A DNA stretch of 64,000 nt from an uncultured Eubacterium sp. (GCA_900545725.1 URAI01000003.1:8630-72629), one strand, 5' to 3'. Numbered from the stretch's first letter, positions 9,072 to 18,111 are shown. Numbers and translations: made by a program. The notes: a model not told the origin generated them from the letters alone.

Positions 9072-9995
9072 ATGCATATTGGAGTACAGACAAAAGGAAT
9101 AATACCTGAAAAAAGTATAGATAATGGATTTGCGATGATAAAAAAAGCCGGATTTGACAGGGTTGATTTTAATCTGGACTGCTTTCTTAAGAACAGCGAT
9201 TTGTATGAGGGAAAGGTAAACGCTTTCTTTGATTCATCAGTAGATGACCTTATTACTTATTTTTTGCAGTATAGAGTGGCGATGGAAAAATATGGAATAA
9301 AAGCTTCACAGATGCATGCACCATATCCTGTAAGAGTTGAAGGCAGAGGCAGACAGAATGATTATATGCAGGGGAATGTTATTCCTAAATCATTAATTAT
9401 AGCTGAAGCACTTGGTGTTCCATGGGTTGTAATACATCCATTTAAGATGCAGTACATTTATGGGAAAGATAAGGAGAAAAATACCAATATAGAATATTTT
9501 AAAATGTTAATTCCAATGTTAAAGCAATGCAAGGTTGGGATATGTTTTGAGAATCTGTACGAGGGTATAGGACAGAGACTTGTTGAAGGTGTGTGTGCAG
9601 ACCCAAATGAAGCCATTGATTATATTGATACATTAAATGAGTATGCCGGAGAGGAGTTATTTGGATTCTGTCTTGATATGGGACATCTCCAGCTTGTAAG
9701 AAGAGACCCTTATGATTTTATAAAAAGAATGGGTAACAGACTTAAAATATTGCATCTCCATGAAAATGATGCTGTTGGAGATCTTCATCAGATGCCATAT
9801 ACATTTGGGTTGTGTGATACACAAGGGCAGGATTGGAATGGAATATATAAGGCTTTAAAAGAGATTGGTTTCGATGGGACACTTAGTTTTGAAACATTTC
9901 CATGTATAAACAGTTTCCCAAAGGGAATGAATGAACCGGTATTAAAGACTATATATTCTATTGGCGAATATATGAAAGAACAGATATGTGGATAA
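9072..9995 (+). CDS. sugar phosphate isomerase/epimerase (xylose isomerase-like TIM barrel)
   Basis: A 307-residue protein with the AP-endonuclease/xylose-isomerase TIM-barrel pattern: QMHAPYPV, WVVIHPF, CFENLYEG, FCLDMGHLQLV and HLHENDAVGDLHQMPYTFG supply the usual Glu, Asp and His metal ligands. Family members epimerise or isomerise keto-sugars or inositols. GGAGGAAA lies just before the ATG. It is 15 bases behind its degenerate paralogue and shares the H-x-ND-x5-MPYTF region with it. It probably supplies an unusual sugar or cyclitol for the glycan; the exact reaction cannot be read from sequence. Confidence 0.75.
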   Translation: MHIGVQTKGIIPEKSIDNGFAMIKKAGFDRVDFNLDCFLKNSDLYEGKVNAFFDSSVDDLITYFLQYRVAMEKYGIKASQMHAPYPVRVEGRGRQNDYMQGNVIPKSLIIAEALGVPWVVIHPFKMQYIYGKDKEKNTNIEYFKMLIPMLKQCKVGICFENLYEGIGQRLVEGVCADPNEAIDYIDTLNEYAGEELFGFCLDMGHLQLVRRDPYDFIKRMGNRLKILHLHENDAVGDLHQMPYTFGLCDTQGQDWNGIYKALKEIGFDGTLSFETFPCINSFPKGMNEPVLKTIYSIGEYMKEQICG

Positions 9996-10009
9996 ATTAT
10001 GGCTGTTTG

Positions 10010-10098
10010 TTTCTGAGCAGAACAAATAGCTTCCGAAGACGGAAGAAAAATTACCTGCGTGAAGTTTTCTTCGTCTCTTCACACAAATTGCTCAGAAA
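10010..10098 (+). ncRNA. structured repeat element, copy 2
   Basis: A perfect 10-bp outer stem, TTTCTGAGCA (10010-10019) with TGCTCAGAAA (10089-10098), encloses an inner stem GAAGAAAA (10042-10049)/TTTTCTTC (10065-10072). A rival hairpin CTTCCG-AAGA-CGGAAG (10030-10045) cannot form at the same time as the inner stem. The element ends 2 bases before the GAGG site of the oxidoreductase gene at 10110, so it could gate translation. Compare copy 1 at 525-616. Confidence 0.6.
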
Positions 10099-10109
10099 TG
10101 AGGATTGAT

Positions 10110-11909
10110 ATGAGAATTGGTATTATAGGAACAGGAAGAATAGCCCAGAGGTTTATGGATACAGCATTACAGAACCTTGATGTGAAAGTAGTATGTGTAT
10201 ATAATCCACATATAGATAGTGCGCAAAAATTTGCTGACAGGAATAATATAGATGTTTATACTGATGGTATAGATGAATTATCAGAACTTATTGAAGCAGT
10301 ATATATAGCATCACCACATGAAACACATTATGAATATACAAAATATATGCTTATGCAGGGAATACATGTGCTTTGTGAAAAGCCAATGGCACTAAAGAAA
10401 TGTGAAGCGCATGAGTTGTTTGAACTTGCACAACAAAAACAGCTTGTTTTGAAAGAAGCGGTTAAGACGGCATATTGTCCTGGCTTTAATGAATTGTTAA
10501 ATATTGCACAAAGTGGTAGAATCGGAAGAATTGTTGATGTTGAAGCGGCATTTACAAGATTAACATATATTAATACAAGAGAGTATGAAAATCCGGTATA
10601 TAATGGCAGTATGTTAGAGTTTGGTAGTTATGGGCTTCTACCGGTTGTAAAACTTATGGGTACAGATATCAGGGATGTACAGTTTAAGTCTGTGAGAGCA
10701 GAAAATGGAGCTGATATATATACTAAGGCAGAATTGACATTTTCTGATGGTATGGCAACAGTAAAAACAGGACTTGGTGTTAAGTCAGAAGGACAGCTTC
10801 TGATATCAGGAACAAAAGGGTATATATTAGCAGAATCTCCATGGTGGATGACAAAGAAGTTCGTTGTAAGATATGAGGATAGCAGCAGGATAGAACAATA
10901 TAATTATCCGTATGAGAGTTCAGGACTGCAATATGAGCTGGCTATATTTGTATATGAGATAATTAAGAAGAGGGAACATGATATATCAGACAATTTGAAA
11001 AATACTGATGAAAGCCCTTTAGATACAGCATCAGAGTCAGGTGTATTATCAATAGGGATTATGCCGGATGAAAGTATTGCAATGGCAGGTGTTATGGAAA
11101 GTTTCCTTGAGTGGAATACGCCTTTATGGAAGAAGAAGAATGATGAGTTTTTAAAACATGCAGAAACATTGGACCGCCCTTTTATATGGGCTCACAGGGG
11201 ATGCTCCATGAAATATCCTGAAAATACACTTGAGGCTTTTGAGGCGGCGGCTAAGATACAGGGAATAAAGGGGATAGAGCTTGATGTGCAATTTACAAAG
11301 GATAAGCAGATAGTTGTATTCCATGATGAGAATGTAAGCCGTGTAACAGATGGAGATAAGAAGGTATGTGAGTATACATTAGAAGAATTAAAACAGCTTA
11401 ATGTATGTGAACAGGGGATAAGGATTCCTACATTACAGGAAGTATTAGACTGTTTAAGACCTTATTGTGAAAAAAATGGATTATTGATAAATATTGAGCT
11501 TAAGACAAGTGTGATAAGATATGAGGGCATAGAGACTGCGACTCATAAACTTGTTAAGGATAATAAGATGGAAAAGTATATTGTATATTCATCATTTTTA
11601 CCTGAATCAGTTGCCATGATGAAAGATATTGCACCTGAATGTGAGACAGGAATGCTTGATGTATCACTTGAAGAGTGCATAAAGAAAGCAAGACAGACGG
11701 GAGCAGAAGCACTTCATCCATATATTGGTGCCATGGATTGTAAGATACCGGATGATATGAGGGGAAAGAATATAAGAGCGTGGAACTTTAACGAGCCCTT
11801 CTATAAGGATGGCAGAGAACTTAGAGATGTTCATTTTGACAGATTTAAGGCATACGGAGTTACAGATGTAATTACTAATGTTCCTGAACTGTATCTTAAT
11901 ATAAAATAA
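10110..11909 (+). CDS. Gfo/Idh oxidoreductase fused to glycerophosphodiester phosphodiesterase
   Basis: Residues 1-330 or so are a Gfo/Idh/MocA oxidoreductase (MRIGIIGTGRIAQRF, CEKPMAL), paralogous to the C-terminal part of the protein at 6552-7898. Residues about 355-599 are a GDPD domain with WAHRGCSMKYPENTLEAF, ELDVQFTKD and VFHDENVSRVT, which carry the usual catalytic His and metal ligands. The start is ATG 10110, with GAGG 7 bases upstream; an in-frame upstream ATG at 10059 would begin inside the structured element and is unlikely. GDPD enzymes cleave glycerophosphodiesters, so this fusion may free or recycle a glycerol-phosphate-like group, or act on an inositol-like one. The fusion itself is unusual. 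Confidence 0.85.
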   Translation: MRIGIIGTGRIAQRFMDTALQNLDVKVVCVYNPHIDSAQKFADRNNIDVYTDGIDELSELIEAVYIASPHETHYEYTKYMLMQGIHVLCEKPMALKKCEAHELFELAQQKQLVLKEAVKTAYCPGFNELLNIAQSGRIGRIVDVEAAFTRLTYINTREYENPVYNGSMLEFGSYGLLPVVKLMGTDIRDVQFKSVRAENGADIYTKAELTFSDGMATVKTGLGVKSEGQLLISGTKGYILAESPWWMTKKFVVRYEDSSRIEQYNYPYESSGLQYELAIFVYEIIKKREHDISDNLKNTDESPLDTASESGVLSIGIMPDESIAMAGVMESFLEWNTPLWKKKNDEFLKHAETLDRPFIWAHRGCSMKYPENTLEAFEAAAKIQGIKGIELDVQFTKDKQIVVFHDENVSRVTDGDKKVCEYTLEELKQLNVCEQGIRIPTLQEVLDCLRPYCEKNGLLINIELKTSVIRYEGIETATHKLVKDNKMEKYIVYSSFLPESVAMMKDIAPECETGMLDVSLEECIKKARQTGAEALHPYIGAMDCKIPDDMRGKNIRAWNFNEPFYKDGRELRDVHFDRFKAYGVTDVITNVPELYLNIK

Positions 11910-11970
11910 AAATTAGTATAATAAAGGTTTATTCATTTAACAGATTATCAGTTGACTGACTGTCAAAAAT

Positions 11971-12033
11971 AAAACAGCTATGAATATCGTATGTACAGGA
12001 AGTGTGGTTATATACTATATTCATAGCTGTTTT
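11971..12033. terminator. bidirectional terminator between convergent genes
   Basis: A perfect 17-bp inverted repeat, AAAACAGCTATGAATAT (11971-11987) and its complement (12017-12033), has T-runs on both strands and a 29-base loop. It serves the oxidoreductase/GDPD gene on the + strand and the licD gene on the - strand. Confidence 0.8.
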
Positions 12034-12038
12034 ATATG

Positions 12039-13016
12039 TTATATAGAAGTACTGAGTTTTTCAGTTAAGAGCATATCAAAGTCGTTATCGGAAAGAGCAA
12101 GATTATATTCTTTTTCAATGACTTCTTTTAAAGCCTGCTCCTGTTTTTTATAAAATGGATAATCATGTGAACCTTGGCATTGAACAGGTGTCATATAATC
12201 ATCGCCATATTTTGTCTTTAAAATATGGTCGTATCCACAGGGTATTGGAATTGATGTGTATTCAAAAGGCATATTAATGGAAGTATTGTAAGCATCTATA
12301 GGTATGTGATAATCCCACCCGCCGGCAAGGTCAATCATTGAACATACTTCATTAGAGTCGGCTGCAGTATACATCTGTGATACCATGTCTAAAAGTTTTT
12401 TAAGTTCATGAAAAAGATTATTTTCTTTGTTGAAGCTGACATTAAACATAAGTTCAAGTTTTGAAGCGAGTTCAATAATATTGTCATCATAAGGAGGCTT
12501 ATCAGGGATACTTGAGGCAGCAGTGAGAATCAGATTAATGTATTCAAGCTGCTGTTTCATTTTATTCTTATCTTTTGGAATATAGTCAATTGGAAAGATA
12601 TCTATTCCTACAACATATGGACATCCGTGAAATTGTTCAAGGTATTCTTTTGAAAAATTCATAAACTGACCGGTGATAATCCTTGCCTTTACATTGTCAT
12701 GCATAGGATTATTATAAAGACTTTTTAATGTATAAAAGCCTGAAAGTTCGCTGTCAGCTACATTTAGGAAACGGTTATAGTCGTTACGCAGCATTCCTAT
12801 ATCAAGATCGTCATCCCATGGAATAAATCCGTGGTGGCGGATAGCACCCAGCAGAGTTCCCCAGTCAGCAAAGAATGGGATGTTGTGTTTATGACATATT
12901 CTTTTGATTTCTTCAAGGACTTCAATCTGGGCAGCCCAGGCTCTTTTCATTTTTTCTTCAATAAAAAAATCGCAGCGTGTTTCGCCGCAGTAGTAATCTG
13001 ATGGTATATTTAACAT
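12039..13016 (-). CDS. LicD family phosphotransferase (2)
   Basis: This 325-residue LicD paralogue has GTLLGAIRHHGFIPWDDDLDI and the C-terminal IPIPCGYDHILKTKYGDDY. I chose the ATG at 13016 because AGGAG lies 7 bases upstream on the minus strand and the protein then begins MLNIPSDYYCGET, matching the LicD at 5644; an in-frame ATG at 13043 has no clear ribosome site. It is the only minus-strand gene in the left half of the island and converges on the oxidoreductase/GDPD gene. The gap to its right (13017-13255) should hold divergent promoters. Confidence 0.87.
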   Translation of the reverse strand: MLNIPSDYYCGETRCDFFIEEKMKRAWAAQIEVLEEIKRICHKHNIPFFADWGTLLGAIRHHGFIPWDDDLDIGMLRNDYNRFLNVADSELSGFYTLKSLYNNPMHDNVKARIITGQFMNFSKEYLEQFHGCPYVVGIDIFPIDYIPKDKNKMKQQLEYINLILTAASSIPDKPPYDDNIIELASKLELMFNVSFNKENNLFHELKKLLDMVSQMYTAADSNEVCSMIDLAGGWDYHIPIDAYNTSINMPFEYTSIPIPCGYDHILKTKYGDDYMTPVQCQGSHDYPFYKKQEQALKEVIEKEYNLALSDNDFDMLLTEKLSTSI

Positions 13017-13175
13017 GTGTATCTCCTGAATTATGTGTTTCATTGTTAATTATAGGGACTATTGATTATTCATTTAATTATTTGGAAACAAAATTAATAT
13101 ATTTTATTATCTTATAAAAAATAAAAGATTTCAACAGATTTTAATAAATAATCAGGTCAGAAAATTGCACAATGT

Positions 13176-13202
13176 TAAGTAAAAACTTATATAAACCGAT
13201 AC
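13176..13202 (+). promoter_or_regulatory. possible sigma-D-like promoter before licD (3)
   Basis: TAAG (13176-13179), 15-base spacer, ACCGATAC (13195-13202): 3 of 4 and 6 of 8 matches to TAAA-N15-GCCGATAT, with the correct spacing. It lies 54 bases upstream of the ATG at 13256. If real, it ties this gene to the flagellin regulon. Confidence 0.4.
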
Positions 13203-13255
13203 TATAAACATGTATAAAATACAGAGTTTGCAATATGTATGGATGGTAATATAGA

Positions 13256-13369
13256 ATGGATTTAAGAGCGGGATATATATGCGAAGAAACATTAAAGGAA
13301 GAAGTTATATGTGACTTTAATGTGTCAGAAGAGATGAAGAGAGTATGGCAGCAGAGGTTAAGGTATTAG
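13256..13369 (+). pseudogene. out-of-frame 5' end of licD (3)
   Basis: This 37-codon frame encodes a match to the N-terminal segment of the LicD at 12039-13016 (GYICEET against YYCGET; EEMKRVW against EEKMKRAW) and then runs off at a TAG. The downstream frame continues the same alignment (AAEVKVLE against AAQIEVLE) from base 13348. One extra G at the TGG codon (13346-13348) would join the two. So the native gene appears to have lost a single base, unless the sequence is wrong or a -1 slip is used. Confidence 0.7.
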
Positions 13370-14172
13370 AGAAAGTTATAGAAATATGTGAAAGACACAA
13401 TATAACGTATTATGCAGATTATGGAACACTGCTTGGAACTGTAAGGCATAAGGGTTTTATTCCGTGGGATGATGATATAGATATATGTCTTAAGAGAAAT
13501 GATTATATGAAACTTATAGAGTGCCTTAAAGAGGAACTTCCATCAGGATATTGTCTGAACAGTTGTTATACCATTGATACACACAGACAGCCCTGGAGCA
13601 GTGTGACTAATTATAAGAGTGTTCCGGTGCCTCATGGCATACAGAAAGAATTTTATGATTGTCCGTATGTTGTAGGTATAGATATATATATGTTGGATTA
13701 TGTACCAAGAGATAAGGAACTGGCAGAACTTATGATAAATATGTATGAAATGGTATATGACCTTGCACAAAGATATGAAGAATATGAGCAGAGTGCAGAA
13801 CTTGAACAGTATGTATGTGCTGTAGAAGAATTGTGCAGTGTTAAGCTTATAAGAGATAACACATTAAGAAATCAGCTTCTAAGACTTGATGAAAGAATAG
13901 CTTCGATGTTCAATGAAGAGGAATGTGATGAACTTACTCTTCTGCCAAGAGTTGTCCAGGGAGATTATGGATTCCGATATGATAAACATTGGTTTGATAA
14001 TATTATAAAAATGGAGTATAATGGTCTTAAAATCAATGTTCCCTGTGGATATGATAAGATATTAACAGCTTATTATGGGAACTATATGGAGTGCGTGCCA
14101 ATGGTAATCGCACATGACTATCCATTCTTTAAGGTACAGAAAGAATATCTTGAGCAGAATGGATTGAGTTAG
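13345..14172 (+). CDS. LicD family phosphotransferase (3), 5' end frameshifted
   Basis: This 275-residue frame keeps the whole LicD core: GTLLGTVRHKGFIPWDDDIDI near residue 30 and NVPCGYDKILTAYYGNY near the end. The family's usual 30-35 N-terminal residues lie in another frame just upstream (13256-13348). ATG 13345 has only a weak purine stretch (GAAGAGA) before it, so translation of this frame may be poor. It could be a functional shortened enzyme, a recent pseudogene, or an artefact of one missing base. It ends before a terminator at 14334-14366. Confidence 0.75.
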   Translation: MAAEVKVLEKVIEICERHNITYYADYGTLLGTVRHKGFIPWDDDIDICLKRNDYMKLIECLKEELPSGYCLNSCYTIDTHRQPWSSVTNYKSVPVPHGIQKEFYDCPYVVGIDIYMLDYVPRDKELAELMINMYEMVYDLAQRYEEYEQSAELEQYVCAVEELCSVKLIRDNTLRNQLLRLDERIASMFNEEECDELTLLPRVVQGDYGFRYDKHWFDNIIKMEYNGLKINVPCGYDKILTAYYGNYMECVPMVIAHDYPFFKVQKEYLEQNGLS

Positions 14173-14187
14173 AATGTGTATTAAAGG

Positions 14188-14214
14188 TTAAGAAAAGATA
14201 AAATATGTCGATAT
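14188..14214 (+). promoter_or_regulatory. possible sigma-D promoter upstream of a small transcript
   Basis: TTAA (14188-14191), 15-base spacer, GTCGATAT (14207-14214): 3 of 4 and 7 of 8 matches to the flagellar sigma consensus. The next recognisable element is a terminator about 120 bases on, with no gene of note between them. Confidence 0.45.
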
Positions 14215-14219
14215 ATTTT

Positions 14220-14366
14220 ATATAATTAGGAATTATAAACGTGTAAATGTTTTGATTTACCGTTGCTTTGCGAATGGAGTCGCTTTAATATATCATAGAA
14301 TTGTTAATAGAGTTAATATTACGATTAGTGTATAAGCCCTGCATTTGTATGCAGGGCTTTATTTTT
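14220..14366 (+). ncRNA. candidate small RNA between promoter-like site and terminator
   Basis: About 145 bases bounded by the sigma-D-like box at 14188-14214 and the terminator at 14334-14366. It carries no reading frame beyond a few codons. Without expression data this is only a candidate; the terminator may simply end licD (3) mRNA. Confidence 0.25.
14334..14366 (+). terminator. terminator before the large operon
   Basis: AAGCCCTGCAT (14334-14344), loop TTGT, ATGCAGGGCTT (14349-14359), then TATTTTT. A strong 11-bp intrinsic terminator. The rest of the gap (14367-14545) shows no gene. Confidence 0.9.
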
Positions 14367-14545
14367 GTGTGGAAGAGGTTATGTAAATGGAATGTGTACT
14401 TACTGAAAGATATCGTAATATGTTAAATGGAATATGTAAAATGTATTAAGAGATATTCTTAAAGGTTTTTATTTTGATAATGATTTTGTTGGTGGGAAAG
14501 AGATAGAGCTGGAAATATAGTATTTATAAAGTGAAAGGAAAAGAA

Positions 14546-15820
14546 GTGGAACATACAGTTGCAACAGACCCAAAAGAAATTAAATATATAAAGAAAAGAT
14601 GCAGAAAAGCATTTCGGGAAAAATTATGTTTTCATATATGCAGAGTATTTCCGATTAAGAAGAATCTTATAAGTGTATGTACATTTGAGGGAAAAGGTGG
14701 ATTCGGATGCAATGCAAAACCGCTTGTGAAAAAACTGCATGAGATGAATCCAAAATACGAGTTTGTATGGTTTGTTAATGATGTGGACAAAGAATTTCCT
14801 GAGTATATCCATAAAGTGCCTAATACATTGTGGAGTAGGGCATACTGGCTGACAAGATCTAAAGTGTGGATTGATAATTATAGAAAACCATTTGGAACAT
14901 GCAAGCGTAATGGACAATATTATCTTAATGTAAACCATTACACAATAGGAATTAAATGCACTGGATTACTGCGAGGCAAAGGATTCTCAGAGATGGCATA
15001 TCTGGTAAGCAAGAATGATTCAGATATGATTGACGATCTGGTTATTGATTCAGACTGGTGCGAGCAGAGTTTTGACAAGGCGTTGGTGTATGAGGGAACA
15101 TATTTAAAGACGGGAGCACCGAGATGTGATGTCTTATATGGCGACAGAAGCGAATTTAAAGAAAGATTTCACAAGAAATATAATCTTCCAGAAGATGCAA
15201 AGGTAATAATGTTTGCACCAACATTCAGGGAAGGTGCTAAGAATGGTGTCCGCAGTGTTTATTCTGAAATATGGTCAATAGATTTTAAGAGACTTATAGA
15301 TAATCTCGAGAAAAAATTTGGTGGGGAATGGTATGTGTGTATAAGGGTTCATCCACAGTTAGCACCAACATTTAGCGAATATAAGAATCCAGATGTACAG
15401 AGCAGGCTTATTGACGAGAGTCAGGCGGATGATATGTATGAGATACTTGCAGCTATGGACGCATACATATCAGATTATTCAAGTGCATGTTTTGAGGCAG
15501 GTTTCGCACATATACCTGTATTTATATACGCGGATGATATAGAAAAATATGCAAAAGACAGAGGAGCTTTAATGTGGAATATAGCCACAGACCCAAGGCA
15601 TGATGTGGGAAATAATAAGAAGTTCACACCTAAGATGGATGTGAAATTTCCATTTCCAATAGCTAGTGATAATGAACAGCTTGAAGAAGATATTATGAAA
15701 TTCCGACAGGATGAATATGACAGCAGGCTTGATATATTCCATGAGAAAGTCGGACTTGTGTTTAATGGGAATGCAAGCGAGAAACTGGCAGAAGCAATAA
15801 TAAAACACGGTGGTATGTGA
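14546..15820 (+). CDS. CDP-glycerol glycerophosphotransferase family protein
   Basis: A TagB/TagF-type GT-B enzyme that transfers polyol phosphate from a CDP donor. Typical blocks are FEGKGGFGCNAKPL near residue 50, FAPTFREGAKNG, RVHPQLAP and, near the C-terminus, AMDAYISDYSSACFEAG, the family's nucleotide-binding signature. The start is probably GTG 14546, with AAAGG at 14534-14538; an in-frame GTG at 14531 has no ribosome site. It opens a 23-kb run of same-strand genes with gaps of mostly under 60 bases. Together with the LicD genes and the cytidylyltransferases it points to polyol-phosphate chains or branches in the glycan. Confidence 0.85.
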   Translation: MEHTVATDPKEIKYIKKRCRKAFREKLCFHICRVFPIKKNLISVCTFEGKGGFGCNAKPLVKKLHEMNPKYEFVWFVNDVDKEFPEYIHKVPNTLWSRAYWLTRSKVWIDNYRKPFGTCKRNGQYYLNVNHYTIGIKCTGLLRGKGFSEMAYLVSKNDSDMIDDLVIDSDWCEQSFDKALVYEGTYLKTGAPRCDVLYGDRSEFKERFHKKYNLPEDAKVIMFAPTFREGAKNGVRSVYSEIWSIDFKRLIDNLEKKFGGEWYVCIRVHPQLAPTFSEYKNPDVQSRLIDESQADDMYEILAAMDAYISDYSSACFEAGFAHIPVFIYADDIEKYAKDRGALMWNIATDPRHDVGNNKKFTPKMDVKFPFPIASDNEQLEEDIMKFRQDEYDSRLDIFHEKVGLVFNGNASEKLAEAIIKHGGM

Positions 15821-15821
15821 C

Positions 15822-16769
15822 ATGAAAAAAGTATCAATAATAATTCCTGTATATAATACAGTATCATATCTGAGAAAATGTCTAGATAGTGCAAAGAATC
15901 AGACATATACAAACCTTGAGATAATATGTGTTGATGATGGCTCTACAGACGGGTCAGAGAAAATTGTAGATGAATATCTGGATGATGAAAGATTTGTGAT
16001 AATCCATAAAAAAAATGGTGGAGAGAGTTCAGCAAGAAATACAGGATTGTTAAAGAGTACTGGTGATTACATAGGCTTCATGGATTGTGATGACTGGATT
16101 GAAAAAGATATGTACGAGACGCTTGTTGAGGCAATAGAGGCGAATGATGCTGATATGGCTGCTGCAAGCTGGTTTAAGTCATATGATGATGAAGAAAAAG
16201 AGGCTATAAACTTAAAACCAGTAGATAAAGGCGTCTTTAATAGAGATAAATTATTGAGATACATATATGAAAGAGATACATATCAGGGCTTTGCTTATAT
16301 GTGGGATAAGCTATATAGTAGGAAAGTTCTCACAGAAACTAATGGAGAGATGCTGTTATTTGATGAGAATATACAGTTAGGTGGAGATGTGATATATCTT
16401 GCAAAAGCTGCCTTGAATTGTGAAAAATCAATCTATATTCCAAGAGGAATGTATCATTATTATCAAAGAAATAAATCAGGATGTCACACTGAGAATTTAA
16501 AAAAGAGATTAGACTGGATAAAATCATATCTTATTGTTACTGATATGTTTGAAAAGAATAATGTACAGGATGATGTGCTTGGATACGTAAAAAGATTTCT
16601 GGCATATCACAGCAGCAATGTAGCAGAGCTGGCATTTAGACAGAAAGACAGCAAGACATTGTTATATTGTCAAGATATAATGAGAAAGTATGAAGATTAT
16701 TATGTATCATTAAATGAGGCTCATCCAGAGAGAATATCAAAATACAAGGGAATTTTACAATACAGGTAG
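15822..16769 (+). CDS. family 2 glycosyltransferase
   Basis: A 315-residue GT-A enzyme: KVSIIIPVYNTVSYLRKCLDS at the start, ICVDDGSTDGS and GFMDCDDWI (DxD-like) are standard family 2 motifs. It begins 2 bases after the preceding stop. ATG 15822 is preferred over an upstream ATG at 15810, which would overlap the previous gene. It adds a sugar to a lipid-linked or protein-linked acceptor; donor and acceptor are unknown. Unlike many neighbours it carries no GAG module. Confidence 0.9.
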   Translation: MKKVSIIIPVYNTVSYLRKCLDSAKNQTYTNLEIICVDDGSTDGSEKIVDEYLDDERFVIIHKKNGGESSARNTGLLKSTGDYIGFMDCDDWIEKDMYETLVEAIEANDADMAAASWFKSYDDEEKEAINLKPVDKGVFNRDKLLRYIYERDTYQGFAYMWDKLYSRKVLTETNGEMLLFDENIQLGGDVIYLAKAALNCEKSIYIPRGMYHYYQRNKSGCHTENLKKRLDWIKSYLIVTDMFEKNNVQDDVLGYVKRFLAYHSSNVAELAFRQKDSKTLLYCQDIMRKYEDYYVSLNEAHPERISKYKGILQYR

Positions 16770-16780
16770 AGGAGAAAAAT

Positions 16781-18094
16781 ATGGCAGGAGCAAAAATCGC
16801 ATTATGTATTCCAACCAAAGATAGATTTGAGTGTATAAAAGAACTACTTTTAGACTTTCCAAGGATTAACAATATATGTCCTATGGATGTATATATATAC
16901 GACTCAAGTACTAATGATGTTGTCAAGTCATACATTGAATCATATGACAAAACGTACAATATATATTATAAAAGGATTAAAGAGTACCATGATGCAGATG
17001 GAAATGTATACAAAGGAACAGATCAGGCTGCATTAAAGCTTTATGATATATATTCAGAATTTACTGGAAGCCACAAATATGATTATGTATGGGTGAGTGG
17101 AGATAGTATCAGATTCTCAGATAAAATTTTTGATGAAGTAAGCAAATTGGAAAATGATTGTGATTTAATTACTGTTGTCACAGATAAGCTCAATGAAGTT
17201 GTATATGCAAAGCGTCAGAATGTGATATGGGATAACGCGGAAGAATATGTAAAATATAACACTGCAAATAATACATTATTTGGAAGTGTATTAGTCAGTA
17301 CAAGAGCGTTAGAATATATAAAATGGGATGAGCTTTCTATATGGTATAAAAACACAAAGTATTTGTCATTTGCCTACATCAGGTTGTATGCAGAGGCAGC
17401 TATACAATCTCCAAAATTTAAAGGAATATCTATATTTGATGAAGACGGAATTCAGAGGTCAAAATATAAAATAGGTATAGGCTGGCAGAATAATTTCTTT
17501 GATGTATTTTATGAGTGCTTTATCAATGTCATAAATAGTTTTCCGGTTAATGAAACATATAAAGAGTATATTAAAGATTATTTCTATAAAAACAATATAC
17601 TGATAGATGAAAAAGGTCTCGAATATATGCGTATAAGAGGAGACTTTGACATGGAACAGCTAAAGAAATGGAAAGAGTATATAGAATATTCGGTTCCTTA
17701 TGCTGCTGCGAAGAAGATAGCTGATACACCTTTAGATGAAGTTGTTCAAAAGCAGAAAAAAATGAAAAAAGAATTTGTAGATTTTTTGAATTCACACGAA
17801 AAAGTATACATATATGGTGCAGGATATTTTGGAATGAAATATCAGGCTATTGTTGAACATAATGGACATAAGATAGATGGGTTCATTGTGTCAAAGAAGG
17901 GAACTAATCCAGATTTTATAGATGGATATAAAGTACTTGTATATGATGATATCAAAGACAATATGGATGGTGCAGGAATTATTCTGGGATTAAACCAGAA
18001 CAATGCTACACAGGTTAAATCTATAATCAAAGAACATGTTCAAATGCAAGATATATATGAGAATTATGATTATCAGGTATATATCTATATGTAA
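16781..18094 (+). CDS. glycosyltransferase-like protein with C-terminal Rossmann module
   Basis: Residues 1-300 resemble a divergent GT-A fold: KIALCIPTKDRFECIKELL at the start and YVWVSGDSIRF in place of a DxD loop. Residues 339-437 are a GAG module (KVYIYGAGYFGMKYQ, GFIVSKKG, GIILGLNQNN). The join is a short Lys-rich helix (QKKMKKEF). GAGGAG lies 7-8 bases before the ATG. It has no named family that I can assign with confidence beyond glycosyltransferase-like. Confidence 0.65.
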   Translation: MAGAKIALCIPTKDRFECIKELLLDFPRINNICPMDVYIYDSSTNDVVKSYIESYDKTYNIYYKRIKEYHDADGNVYKGTDQAALKLYDIYSEFTGSHKYDYVWVSGDSIRFSDKIFDEVSKLENDCDLITVVTDKLNEVVYAKRQNVIWDNAEEYVKYNTANNTLFGSVLVSTRALEYIKWDELSIWYKNTKYLSFAYIRLYAEAAIQSPKFKGISIFDEDGIQRSKYKIGIGWQNNFFDVFYECFINVINSFPVNETYKEYIKDYFYKNNILIDEKGLEYMRIRGDFDMEQLKKWKEYIEYSVPYAAAKKIADTPLDEVVQKQKKMKKEFVDFLNSHEKVYIYGAGYFGMKYQAIVEHNGHKIDGFIVSKKGTNPDFIDGYKVLVYDDIKDNMDGAGIILGLNQNNATQVKSIIKEHVQMQDIYENYDYQVYIYM

Positions 18095-18111
18095 TAGAGA
18101 AAAGGATAGCG

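Noticed and set aside
13340..13352. Programmed -1 frameshift in licD (3)
   Set aside because: No slippery heptamer and no downstream pseudoknot are visible; a single lost base explains the data more simply.
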